This document shows, piece after piece, positions 1-7,881 of a stretch of DNA of 49,599 nucleotides (positions within the stretch are counted from its first letter, which is position 1; each line of letters begins with the position of its first letter). Below the pieces are notes generated by a model, which was given only the letters and a program-made list of their open reading frames with translations, was not told the DNA's origin and made no database searches. Location of the stretch: positions 1-49,599 of the forward strand of contig DXBP01000067.1 in assembly GCA_019116445.1 (NCBI GenBank), given 5' to 3'. Position numbers and translations under genes: made by a program. The stretch is from Candidatus Gemmiger excrementigallinarum (GTDB taxonomy: Bacteria > Bacillota > Clostridia > Oscillospirales > Ruminococcaceae).

Positions 1-89
1 TATTATCTAAGATCAATTTCCTGACAATAGTAAAGTTGTTGATCTATTCTCGCTTCGCTCGATGCTTGAAGCTAAAGCTTTTTTACACT

Positions 90-107
90 CCCCGGCAGAG
101 CCGGGGG
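90..107. other. GC-rich hairpin, possible IS200/IS605-type end
   Basis: CCCCGGC and GCCGGGG flank a three-base loop. Between the T-box terminator and the window edge I see no start codon with a ribosome site, so the expected T-box target does not begin here. Short GC-rich hairpins like this are common near the ends of IS200/IS605 elements in gut Firmicutes. That reading is inference, as no transposase is in the window. Confidence 0.3.
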
Positions 108-130
108 TTGTCCTTACGCTCAAGCTAACA

Positions 131-177
131 AAACAAAACTGCCCTTGCACAGAAGAATTCCTTCCGTGCAAGGGCAG
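131..177 (-). terminator. T-box intrinsic terminator
   Basis: On the minus strand a perfect 12-bp stem (CTGCCCTTGCAC with GTGCAAGGGCAG) closes a 15-base loop and is followed by TTTTGTTT. It lies directly downstream of the T-box sequence, where the regulated terminator of a T-box leader is expected. Confidence 0.85.
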
Positions 178-415
178 ATAAATTTTATCTGTGGTGCCAC
201 CTTGCTTGCCGTACAGTTTATTCTGCACAGCCACTCTGTAGGGAACCAACATTCCCCTGCCCTGTAACGGGAGCGCCCGTCAGCGGATACTCAGGCTTTT
301 GCCTTTTCCCCGTGCCCTCCGCGAACCATTGTACTGCACCGCTCTGCGTCCCGTTTCCAGCAGCGGGGACTCTCTGTGGCTGCGCTTGCAGTTTTACTTT
401 CGCTTCACTGGTTTG
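178..415 (-). promoter_or_regulatory. T-box riboswitch leader
   Basis: The minus strand carries the T-box core AAGGTGGCACCAC at 203-191. It is preceded by an AGAGAGT GA-motif near 375-369 and a GAGTA...CCGTTAC stem II region around 290-262. The terminator follows at 177-131. T-boxes bind uncharged tRNA and let transcription read into aminoacyl-tRNA synthetase, amino-acid biosynthesis or transport genes. I could not place the specifier codon with confidence, so the amino acid is unknown. The controlled gene is not visible in the 130 bases left before the window edge. Confidence 0.85.
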
Positions 416-420
416 AAGCA

Positions 421-449
421 TTTATACCACAACGGCGCGCGTTTGTCAA
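421..449 (-). promoter_or_regulatory. Promoter of the T-box leader
   Basis: TTGACA (449-444) and TATAAA (426-421) are separated by exactly 17 bases on the minus strand. The start point would be near 415, which gives a leader of about 285 nt up to the terminator. Confidence 0.8.
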
Positions 450-468
450 CGGCTTTTGGTAAAAAAGT

Positions 469-2799
469 TCAGAAAGCCGTATCTTCCTCGGCATTTTCCG
501 GGGTGGCTGTACTGACCTTGTTGTCGGGGTTCAGGATCAGCAGCTTCTGGGCCACCTGGGTGGCGCTGGCCTCGGCGTCCTGCAGCAGCGAGTCCTCCCC
601 TTCGTCCAGGGGGCAATCCTCGCCATCCAGCACCAGCATCAGGTCCTTGCCCGGCGTCACATACTCACCCAGCCGGCTGCCCAGGCCCTCGGCGCTCCAA
701 AGGGTGTTCCCGTCCTCCGGGGCAAAGCTGGTATCGTTTTTCCACTTGCCGTACAGCACACCAATGGAGCAGACGTTTTCGTCCTCCTCCGCCAGCAGCT
801 GCTGCATCTGTGCGGCTACGCTGTCGCCGCTCTGCAGCGCCTGGTCCCCGGTCACAAAGGCCAGGACCTGGTCCTCAGGGTAGCCTTCCAGCGTCTGGCG
901 CAGGTCCTCGGCCACCTGGGCGCTGTCGTCGGTCAGTTCACCCTGCAGGCTGCTGTACAGCCGCTGTGCCATGGCGTAGTCCTCATCCAGATAGCTTTCC
1001 ATGGCGTCGGGGTATTCCTCCATGGCCTTGCGGAACCAGTAGAAGGCCGTGCGCGGGTTGCCGTCCGCGATACCCTGCACCGCATCCTGCAGCTCCTCTT
1101 CCGGAGCCGCGACGGCATTTTCCACCAACAGCTGCACCGCATAGCCGACGGTGGCCGAGGTCTTATCGGCCCCCAGGCCCACAGCGTGCAGCGACCGCGG
1201 GTATTTCTGGTACATATCCTGCCAGAGGATCCGGGCCTCGGCCCGCTGGTCGGCGGGCAGCGCCGCCAGATACCGGCTCAGCATCATGGTGTCCCCGGTC
1301 TGCAGGTAATTGTCCAGCAGCACACCGGCCGCCGCGCCGCCGGGCACCGCGATCACCCGCACGCCCTGGGCGGCGAGATAATCCATCAGCGTGTTCTGCA
1401 CGTCGATGTCCCGGCTGCCGCCCAGTCCTGCCAGGAACAGGCGATAGTCGCTGCTGCCGAAGTCACTGTCGCTGAGCGGGTAAGCCAGATCCACTGTATG
1501 CAGATTCTGGCGGATGTATTCTTCTTCGGGGTCGGTTTCCCTATCCCAGGCGGAAGTTACCTCGGATTCCGGGTCGGTTTCCTCCTCGTTTTCCCGCTTT
1601 TCGGCTTCCGCCGCCGCGGTCTCCGGCGTGGCTGCAATCACTTCCTCGGCGGTCTTGCCGTTGTACAGGAAATCCTGCAGTGCCGTGATGTTCACCGCCC
1701 AGTCGGGGTCGTACATCAGGCGGTCATCCATGCCGGTGCGCACGCCGTAGGTGCCCTGCAGCGGCAGCGAAAGCTGCTCCACTTCGGCCCCCAGGAACGC
1801 CGGCAGCTGCACCAGCAATGCGGTGATCTCGGACTTGGTAAAGTTGGTCTGCACCAGCGGCAGCACGGTGTTGAGCAGATTGTCCAGCTCCACCACACTG
1901 GCGTTCTTGACCTGATCCAGCACCGCTTCGATGACGGTGCGCTGGCGCTCAATGCGTTTCCAGTCGCTGTCGATCTTGCGCAGGCGGGCATACTGCAGCG
2001 CCGTATAGCCGTCGAAGTGATTGAGCCCCGGCTCCACCTTGTTGACGATCAGCATGGAGTTGGAGGGCACTTCCCAGTTCAGGGCCTTGGCTTCCAGATC
2101 GGTGATCTCAATATCCACGCCGCCGACCGCATCCACGATCTGCACAAAGGAGTTGAAGTTCACACGCACATAGTGATCCACCTGTACGTTGAAGCAGTCC
2201 TCCACCGTGTCCATGGTCAGCTTGGCGCCGCCATAACGGAAGGTGTGAGTGATCCAGTCGTACTGACCCTCGTAGCCGTCCAGCAGAATGGGCACGCCGG
2301 TGGCACGTTCAATGGAAGCCAGGCGGATGGTATGGTCGTTGATGTTCAGCGACACGAGAATCATCGCATCGGCACGGGCATCATCGCTGAACTCGGTGGT
2401 GTCCTCGGTGCCGTCCAGCTGGTTCAGGTGGGTGAAGGCATCGGCGTCGTTGACAGCCTCGGTGCGTTCATCGGTGCCGATGAGCAGGATATTCAGCACG
2501 TTTTCGTCGGCGAAGGGGCTGCCCTCGGGCATCTCCATCTCCTCATCGTTATGTACCAGGCCCGTTGCGTCCAGGTCCTGGTCCTCGGTGGCGTCGATGG
2601 TGCCCATCTCGCTGACGCTGCCGTCGTCATAGCGCAGCAGGTCCAGCTTGCCGTTGACATACAGCACACCGGCACCCGCCACCACGGCAATCACGATCAC
2701 CACGCCAATGAGGATTTTGCCCCAGCGCGGCAGCTTTTTGCGGGTGGATTTCGGTTCCCCGGCGGACCGGGTTTTCGGTTCTTCTACGGTTGTTTTCAT
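469..2799 (-). CDS. LCP-family envelope protein with EreA/ChaN-like C-terminal extension
   Basis: LytR-CpsA-Psr proteins transfer lipid-linked polymers to peptidoglycan outside the membrane. Seen here: a cytosolic head, one membrane segment at about residues 28-48, and an LCP domain at about 100-385. Family landmarks are NILLIGTDER (D110), RADAMILVSL (D144), SIERATGV (R165; the usual RD is RA here) and YARLRKIDSDWKRIERQR. An acidic linker (about 395-430) follows, then about 345 residues not normal for LCP proteins. That tail has the pattern of erythromycin-esterase/ChaN-type domains (VQNTLMDYLAAQGVRVIAV, then LLDNYLQTGD), but the usual catalytic GE-HG site reads GLGGS, so it may be inactive. 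The start overlaps the stop of the upstream membrane gene by 4 bp, implying coupled translation. Confidence 0.85.
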   Translation of the reverse strand: MKTTVEEPKTRSAGEPKSTRKKLPRWGKILIGVVIVIAVVAGAGVLYVNGKLDLLRYDDGSVSEMGTIDATEDQDLDATGLVHNDEEMEMPEGSPFADENVLNILLIGTDERTEAVNDADAFTHLNQLDGTEDTTEFSDDARADAMILVSLNINDHTIRLASIERATGVPILLDGYEGQYDWITHTFRYGGAKLTMDTVEDCFNVQVDHYVRVNFNSFVQIVDAVGGVDIEITDLEAKALNWEVPSNSMLIVNKVEPGLNHFDGYTALQYARLRKIDSDWKRIERQRTVIEAVLDQVKNASVVELDNLLNTVLPLVQTNFTKSEITALLVQLPAFLGAEVEQLSLPLQGTYGVRTGMDDRLMYDPDWAVNITALQDFLYNGKTAEEVIAATPETAAAEAEKRENEEETDPESEVTSAWDRETDPEEEYIRQNLHTVDLAYPLSDSDFGSSDYRLFLAGLGGSRDIDVQNTLMDYLAAQGVRVIAVPGGAAAGVLLDNYLQTGDTMMLSRYLAALPADQRAEARILWQDMYQKYPRSLHAVGLGADKTSATVGYAVQLLVENAVAAPEEELQDAVQGIADGNPRTAFYWFRKAMEEYPDAMESYLDEDYAMAQRLYSSLQGELTDDSAQVAEDLRQTLEGYPEDQVLAFVTGDQALQSGDSVAAQMQQLLAEEDENVCSIGVLYGKWKNDTSFAPEDGNTLWSAEGLGSRLGEYVTPGKDLMLVLDGEDCPLDEGEDSLLQDAEASATQVAQKLLILNPDNKVSTATPENAEEDTAF

Positions 2800-4118
2800 A
2801 TACGTTCCTTTTTTCGTTTCAAACGGCCCAGGGCCACACGCAGGTCACAGGCATGGTACAGGAAGGCCATGCCCGCAAACAAGGTAAGCCCCAGCGCGCG
2901 CCAGGTGAACCAGCCGTGCTGGATGCTGTGGGTGCGCAGCACAACAAACCAGACCAGCGGCAGCACAGCCGCCAGCGCCAGCGGCGCCGCACGCACCAGG
3001 GCTGCACGGCTGCGCACGCTGAGGGCAAACACCGCCACGGCAGCCACCGCCAGCACCACCAGCGGCCAGAACAGGCCGTGGTCCTGCAGCGTGGAATATA
3101 CAAACTGTATAATATTACTCCATGTCAATTCCATGCCGTGCCAGGTATCGGCAGCCGTGCGCACACCGATCTGATGCAGTGCATCGGCAATCACGCTTTG
3201 CCCGGTAACAAGACCGGCCAGCACCCATTTGAAGGCCCAGCAGGCGCCGTACCCCACACCCCAGCTGAGGCAGCCCCCAAAGGCCAGGGCGCACTGCGCC
3301 CCGCCGGCACGCAGCCGCTGCTGGGGTTCCAGCAGCCAGCAGGCCAGCGGCAGACCCAGGGTCAGGATGGGCGTGACCAGCAGGTCACAGAAAGCCGTCA
3401 CGGTGCCCAGCACCACCAGGCCCAGGCAGAGTACATCGCTGCGGCGTGGCTTGGCCAATACCCAGGCACACCCCGCATAGGCGACGGCAAAACAGGTAAA
3501 ATACTGGATCTGGTGCGGCACCCAGAATACGGTGACCAGCAGCTGGCTGACCGCAAACCAGACAGCCGCCCGCAGCCCGCAGCGACGGCGCAGCAGCACC
3601 AGCACCGCGGCAAACAGGGCCGCCAGCACAACATACTGCACCACGCGCACCCCGCTGTAGGGCATCAGGCAGAGCAGCGGCCGCAGCCAGATCAGATACC
3701 CATGCCAATACCGTGCATAGGAAAAGGGTTCCAGCCCGGCCTCTGCGGCGTTGATGCCGGCATCACGTGCTTCCAGATAGGCTGCCAGATCCTCCCCCAG
3801 CGTTTCAAAGTTATCCACATTGTAGGCGGTATTGGTCATCATGGCGGTCAGCGGGTCGGTTTCATCGGCGGACGCCGCCTCTATCAGCATGAGTGTATCG
3901 GTGTAGTTATCCATCTGGAACAGCTTGAACCCGAAGTAGGACGGGTACAGCCCTTCGTCGATGATGGTTTCGGCGGAATCGGCCAGATGGGCGCGCACCG
4001 GCTCGCCGGGCAGCGCATAGGCCCCCAGCAGCAGCACAAACAAAAGCACCAGCGTCACGCCGAACGCCGCCAGCGCCCTCAGCGCAAACGGCGTTTTTCG
4101 GTTTTGTGTATCCGGCAC
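2796..4118 (-). CDS. Polytopic membrane protein, possible glycosyltransferase-C type
   Basis: This 440-residue protein has about ten hydrophobic segments, beginning at about residues 12-32. A long extracytoplasmic loop (about 33-105) follows the first segment, then regularly spaced membrane helices with Arg-rich cytosolic turns. The layout resembles GT-C enzymes or EpsG/O-antigen polymerase-like proteins, but I see no decisive catalytic motif. I chose the GTG at 4118 because an ATG 105 bases further upstream would place the terminator at 4166-4190 inside the gene. A TATAAT and a TAGGAG lie between the terminator and this GTG. The 4-bp overlap with the LCP gene suggests a joint role in envelope polymer assembly. 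Confidence 0.65.
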   Translation of the reverse strand: MPDTQNRKTPFALRALAAFGVTLVLLFVLLLGAYALPGEPVRAHLADSAETIIDEGLYPSYFGFKLFQMDNYTDTLMLIEAASADETDPLTAMMTNTAYNVDNFETLGEDLAAYLEARDAGINAAEAGLEPFSYARYWHGYLIWLRPLLCLMPYSGVRVVQYVVLAALFAAVLVLLRRRCGLRAAVWFAVSQLLVTVFWVPHQIQYFTCFAVAYAGCAWVLAKPRRSDVLCLGLVVLGTVTAFCDLLVTPILTLGLPLACWLLEPQQRLRAGGAQCALAFGGCLSWGVGYGACWAFKWVLAGLVTGQSVIADALHQIGVRTAADTWHGMELTWSNIIQFVYSTLQDHGLFWPLVVLAVAAVAVFALSVRSRAALVRAAPLALAAVLPLVWFVVLRTHSIQHGWFTWRALGLTLFAGMAFLYHACDLRVALGRLKRKKERI

Positions 4119-4165
4119 GGCTTCACCCCATTCTCCTAGAAATACTGATTTATTATACGGCAAAA

Positions 4166-4190
4166 GGCCACGGGATTCAACCGTGGCCCT
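4166..4190 (-). terminator. Intrinsic terminator after the ftsW-like gene
   Basis: GGCCACGG and CCGTGGCC form an 8-bp stem with a 7-base loop, followed by TTTTGCC on the minus strand. It lies 30 bases past the stop of the SEDS gene and ends that transcription unit. Confidence 0.75.
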
Positions 4191-4219
4191 GTGAAAATTT
4201 GTCGCAATTTGTTGGCAGT

Positions 4220-5359
4220 TCATACCAGGTCTGCCTGGCGGGAAGCCGAAAGCACAATCCCCATCTCCCCCAGCAGCATCATCAGGCTGGTGCCGCCCGA
4301 GGAAAAAAACGGCAGGCTGATGCCGGTATTGGGGATGGTGTTGGTGACCACCGCGATGTTGAGCACCGCCTGCAGCACCACCTGCACCACAAACCCCACC
4401 ACCAGCAGCGCACCGAATTTATCCCGGGCGCGCACGGCGATGGAGATGCCCCGCAACAGCAGCAGCAAAAACAGCAGCACCACCAGCGCCGCCCCGATAA
4501 AACCCAGCTCCTCGCAAAGGATGGAAAAGATAAAGTCGTTCTGGGGTTCGGGGACATAGAGATATTTCTGGCGGCTGTTGCCCAGTCCCAGCCCCGCAAT
4601 GCCCCCCGACGCGATGGCGTACAGGCTCTGGATAGTCTGGTGCCCCTCCCCCAGCGGGTCGGCAAAAGGGTCCCGCCAGGAAACCAGCCGGTCGGTGGCA
4701 TAGGGCACCAGTTCCGGCAGGGCGATGACCGCCGCCGCGATGGCCCCCACGCCAAGACCGCCCGCGATGCCGAACCACTTGAGGCCGGTGCCGCCCACAA
4801 ACATGAGCACCGCGCCGATGGACAAAATCAGCAGCGTACCCGAAAGATGGGGTTCCAGCAGCATGAGCACCGCCACGGTGCCCAGGATCAGCCCAAAGGG
4901 CAGTACCCCGGTGGAGAAGGTTTTCATCCGGTCATGGTTGAGAGAAATGATGTGGGCGAACACCAGCACCACCGAGAATTTGGCGATCTCGCTGGGCTGC
5001 AGGGTGCCCAGCCCCGGCAGCACGATCCACCGCTTGCAGCCGTTATATTCCGGCATGAACAGCACCACGGTGAGCAGCACCAGGGAAAGGCCCATCATGG
5101 GCCAGGCCAGTTTATGCCACACATGATAGTCGATAAGACTGGCCGCGTACATAGCCACCACGCCCAGGGCCGCAAACAGAAGCTGCGGGCGGATGTAGGT
5201 GTAGGCATCGCCGCGGCGGTAGAGAGCCACGGCATACCCGGCCGAAAACAGCATGATAAGCCCGTAACATAGCAAAGCCAGCAGCAGGGCCAGAAAGGGC
5301 ACATCCAGTGCCGGACAGGACGCAAGGCGGGTGCGCAGACGTTGTGCATAGGACGACAT
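4220..5359 (-). CDS. SEDS family peptidoglycan polymerase (FtsW/SpoVE/RodA)
   Basis: SEDS proteins polymerise glycan strands from lipid II together with a class B PBP. The 379-residue sequence has about ten membrane helices starting near residue 20. It carries the family signature near the C-terminus, NTGISLPFFSSGGTSLMM. Also visible are GLGNSRQKYLYVPEPQNDFIFSI, split here as GLGNSRQKY and PEPQNDFIF, which is the region diagnostic of the FtsW/SpoVE branch rather than RodA. The length matches the family. No PBP partner or other division gene is adjacent. It follows the HAD gene by 60 bases on the same strand and has a GGGGGGA ribosome site upstream of its ATG. Confidence 0.9.
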   Translation of the reverse strand: MSSYAQRLRTRLASCPALDVPFLALLLALLCYGLIMLFSAGYAVALYRRGDAYTYIRPQLLFAALGVVAMYAASLIDYHVWHKLAWPMMGLSLVLLTVVLFMPEYNGCKRWIVLPGLGTLQPSEIAKFSVVLVFAHIISLNHDRMKTFSTGVLPFGLILGTVAVLMLLEPHLSGTLLILSIGAVLMFVGGTGLKWFGIAGGLGVGAIAAAVIALPELVPYATDRLVSWRDPFADPLGEGHQTIQSLYAIASGGIAGLGLGNSRQKYLYVPEPQNDFIFSILCEELGFIGAALVVLLFLLLLLRGISIAVRARDKFGALLVVGFVVQVVLQAVLNIAVVTNTIPNTGISLPFFSSGGTSLMMLLGEMGIVLSASRQADLV

Positions 5360-5419
5360 AAAAAATCCCCCCGCGTATAGTGTACGCAGAGGGAAGGGTT
5401 GGTATGCGAAGGGACCGGC

Positions 5420-6205
5420 TCAGATCAGGCCGAAATGGCGCAGCCCGTTGGCAAGGCCATCGGCGGTCACATCGTCGGTGATGTAGTCGGCCGCCGCTTT
5501 GGCTTCCGGGCAGGCATTGCCCATGGCCACACCGATGCCCGCGTAACGCAGCATCTCCACATCGTTGCCGCCGTCGCCGAAAGCGATGGCCTGTTCCCGC
5601 GTCAGGCCCAGGGCCTTGAGCACATGGGCCAGGCCCTCGGTTTTGCCGCCGCCTGCAGGCAATACATCCGCAAAATCGTCGTTCCAGCGCACCGCCACAC
5701 AGCCCGGGCAACTGGCCAGAAAATCCTGCTGTTTATCCGCCGGCAGAAAAGCACTGAGCTGATAGATGGGTGCAGCCTCGATGCAGGCCGCCACATCGCC
5801 GGTATACTGCTGCATTCGCTGGCAGAATTCAGCGCTGCGCTCGTTGATGAGGTTGAAGGTGGAACGGTCTTTTTCGATAAAGCCCACCGAGATCTTTTCC
5901 CGCTGGATATAGGGCAGCAGCGTGCGCAGGGCGGCGGGGTCAATGGCATGGCTGTACAGCTGCGTGCCGTCCGCCAGGTAGCAGTACTGGCCGTTCATCG
6001 TCACATAGCCGTCAAAGGGGATGCCATCCAGCGCATGGAGCAGCGGCAGATGGATGGGCGGACGGCCGGAGGCGATAAACACCTTGACGCCCCGGCGGCG
6101 CAGAGCCGCCAGCGCCTTTTGGGTGGAATCCGGCAAAGCACCCGCACGAAAGGGCAGCAGTGTGCCGTCGATGTCAAAAAAAGCGATCCGGATGGATTCT
6201 TGCAA
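5420..6205 (-). CDS. HAD-superfamily phosphatase, Cof type
   Basis: This predicted cytosolic sugar-phosphate or nucleotide phosphatase has 261 residues, the usual Cof length. The nucleophile motif FFDIDGTLLP is at about residues 9-18. Motif II is within VFIASGRPP, the conserved Lys is in GGGKTEGL, and the metal-binding FGDGGNDVEML stands near residue 210. The inserted cap domain between motifs II and III is class C2. The substrate cannot be read from sequence. It starts 12 bases after the gpsA stop and is probably cotranscribed with it. Confidence 0.9.
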   Translation of the reverse strand: MQESIRIAFFDIDGTLLPFRAGALPDSTQKALAALRRRGVKVFIASGRPPIHLPLLHALDGIPFDGYVTMNGQYCYLADGTQLYSHAIDPAALRTLLPYIQREKISVGFIEKDRSTFNLINERSAEFCQRMQQYTGDVAACIEAAPIYQLSAFLPADKQQDFLASCPGCVAVRWNDDFADVLPAGGGKTEGLAHVLKALGLTREQAIAFGDGGNDVEMLRYAGIGVAMGNACPEAKAAADYITDDVTADGLANGLRHFGLI

Positions 6206-6217
6206 AACGGATGCACC

Positions 6218-7216
6218 TCACTCCCGTTTGAGATCCCGGCCCATCAGCGCGGCCAGAGCGTTGCTGGCCGCCAGGCGGCCGCCCAAAATGGCATCCACGC
6301 TCTGGACGATGGGCATATCCACTTTATATTTTTTGGCAAGGCGGCAGGCGGCGGGCAGTGCGTTGATGCCTTCCACCACCTGGCCCACTTCCGCTTTGGC
6401 TTCCTCGGCAGTTTTGCCACGGCCCAGCAGCATACCGGCGTGCAGGTTGCGGCTGTGCATACTGGTACAGGTAACGATCAGGTCCCCCATGCCCGACAGG
6501 CCCGAGAAGGTTTCGGGTTTGCAGCCCATAGCTGCCCCCAGACGCGACAGCTCGGCGTTGCCGCGGGTGATGAGGGCGGCTTTGGCGTTATCGCCATAGC
6601 CCAGGCCCAGGGCGATGCCCACCGCCAGGGCGATGACGTTTTTCACCGCGCCGCCCAGTTCGGTGCCGCGGCGGTCGGTGTTGGTGTATACCCGGAAAGT
6701 GGGGGTCGAGAAGGCTTTCTGCACCGTTTTGGCGGCATCCTCGTCCGGGCTGGCCGCCACGATCAGAGTGGGCATATCCCGGGCCACTTCCTCGGCGTGG
6801 GTAGGTCCGGACAGCGCCACCACCCGGGCGGTGCGCTTCTGTTTGGCAAGTTCATCCTCGATGATCTCGCTCATGGTCAGCAGGGTCTTGTCCTCAATGC
6901 CCTTGGCCACATCCACGATCAGCTGCCCGTCGGGAATATGGGGGGCCGCCTTTTTGGCCGTTGCGCGCACAAAGGGCGACGGCACCGCAAACAGCAGAAT
7001 ATCCTTGCCGGCGCAGGCCTCGGCAATATCGGCGGTGTAGTGCATCGAAGAGGGCAGTTCCATGCCGGGCAGGTTGGGGTGGCGGTGGGTGGTGCTTAAG
7101 GACTTGAGTTCGGTGGGAATGGCGCTCCACACCGTAACATCCCGTCCGTTGACCGCCAGCAGGCGCGCCAGAGCAATGCCCCAGGTCCCCGCGCCAAAGA
7201 CTGCGATTTTCATCAT
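6218..7216 (-). CDS. gpsA: Glycerol-3-phosphate dehydrogenase [NAD(P)+]
   Basis: GpsA reduces dihydroxyacetone phosphate to sn-glycerol-3-phosphate, the backbone of phospholipids. The N-terminus has the Rossmann motif FGAGTWGIALARLL. VDVAKGIEDKTL, LSGPTHAEEV and the C-terminal GGAVKNVIALAVG with the catalytic Lys are all present. The 332-residue length is typical. I placed the start at 7216 because AAGGAG lies 7 bases before that ATG; an earlier ATG at 7249 would add 11 residues without family support. It lies between the metallophosphatase and HAD genes on one strand. Confidence 0.95.
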   Translation of the reverse strand: MMKIAVFGAGTWGIALARLLAVNGRDVTVWSAIPTELKSLSTTHRHPNLPGMELPSSMHYTADIAEACAGKDILLFAVPSPFVRATAKKAAPHIPDGQLIVDVAKGIEDKTLLTMSEIIEDELAKQKRTARVVALSGPTHAEEVARDMPTLIVAASPDEDAAKTVQKAFSTPTFRVYTNTDRRGTELGGAVKNVIALAVGIALGLGYGDNAKAALITRGNAELSRLGAAMGCKPETFSGLSGMGDLIVTCTSMHSRNLHAGMLLGRGKTAEEAKAEVGQVVEGINALPAACRLAKKYKVDMPIVQSVDAILGGRLAASNALAALMGRDLKRE

Positions 7217-7236
7217 AGCTGTTCTCCTTACCAATG

Positions 7237-7881
7237 TTATCTCTGCCACAGGCGCGACATCAGACGATGCTGCGGTCTGGGCGGTGCCGGCTCCACATCC
7301 AGGTACATACGCTCAAAGCAGTTGACAATGCGGGTGGTACCGTACTGGTATTCCCGCTGGAGGTTGGCGCCATAATTCATGTGTACGTGACCGTGCAGCA
7401 TCAGCTGGGGGTGGTAGCGGTCCAGCAGTTCCCGGAACACCGTGAACCCGCGGTGGGCCAGGTCATTCATATCACCGTACCCGTGCAGCGGCGCGTGGGT
7501 CACCAGCACGTCCAGCCCGCGGTGCCGCTCCACCTTGCTGCGCAGGCGGTTGACGCGCTTTTTCATTTCGGCCTCGGTAAACTGCCAGGCGCCGGAGCGA
7601 TAACGGCAGGCGCCGCCCAGCCCCGCAATGCGCAGGCCGTGGTATTCAATGACATCATCATCGATGCAGACCGCCCCCTCCGGCGGGCGGGCATCGAAAC
7701 TTTCATCATGGTTGCCGTGCACGTAAAACACCGGCACCGGCGCCATGGTAACCAGATATTCCAGATAATGGCGGTTCAGATCCCCGCAGGCAAGGATCAT
7801 TTCCACATCCTTGAGCTTATCAGGGCTGTAGTAATCCCACAGCGCCTTGCACTCTTCATCCGCCACGGCCAGCAGCTTCAT
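7237..7881 (-). CDS. Calcineurin-like metallophosphoesterase
   Basis: This 214-residue protein has the dinuclear metal motifs in order: CGDL near residue 32, GNHDE near 56, VTHAPLHG near 125 and HGHVHMNYG near 163. The usual first DxH motif is unusual (AVADEECKALWDY), which also occurs in some YfcE-like members. Its ATG overlaps the stop of the ParB-like/BMP gene (ATGA), so the two are translationally coupled. The substrate is unknown; phosphodiesters or nucleotides are typical for the superfamily. Confidence 0.85.
   Translation of the reverse strand: MKLLAVADEECKALWDYYSPDKLKDVEMILACGDLNRHYLEYLVTMAPVPVFYVHGNHDESFDARPPEGAVCIDDDVIEYHGLRIAGLGGACRYRSGAWQFTEAEMKKRVNRLRSKVERHRGLDVLVTHAPLHGYGDMNDLAHRGFTVFRELLDRYHPQLMLHGHVHMNYGANLQREYQYGTTRIVNCFERMYLDVEPAPPRPQHRLMSRLWQR

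Noticed and set aside
1186..3174. Long plus-strand open frame opposite the LCP and membrane genes
   Set aside because: Rich in His, Gln and Val in the manner of antisense frames of GC-rich genes. It has no ribosome site or family motif and is wholly explained by the LCP gene on the other strand.
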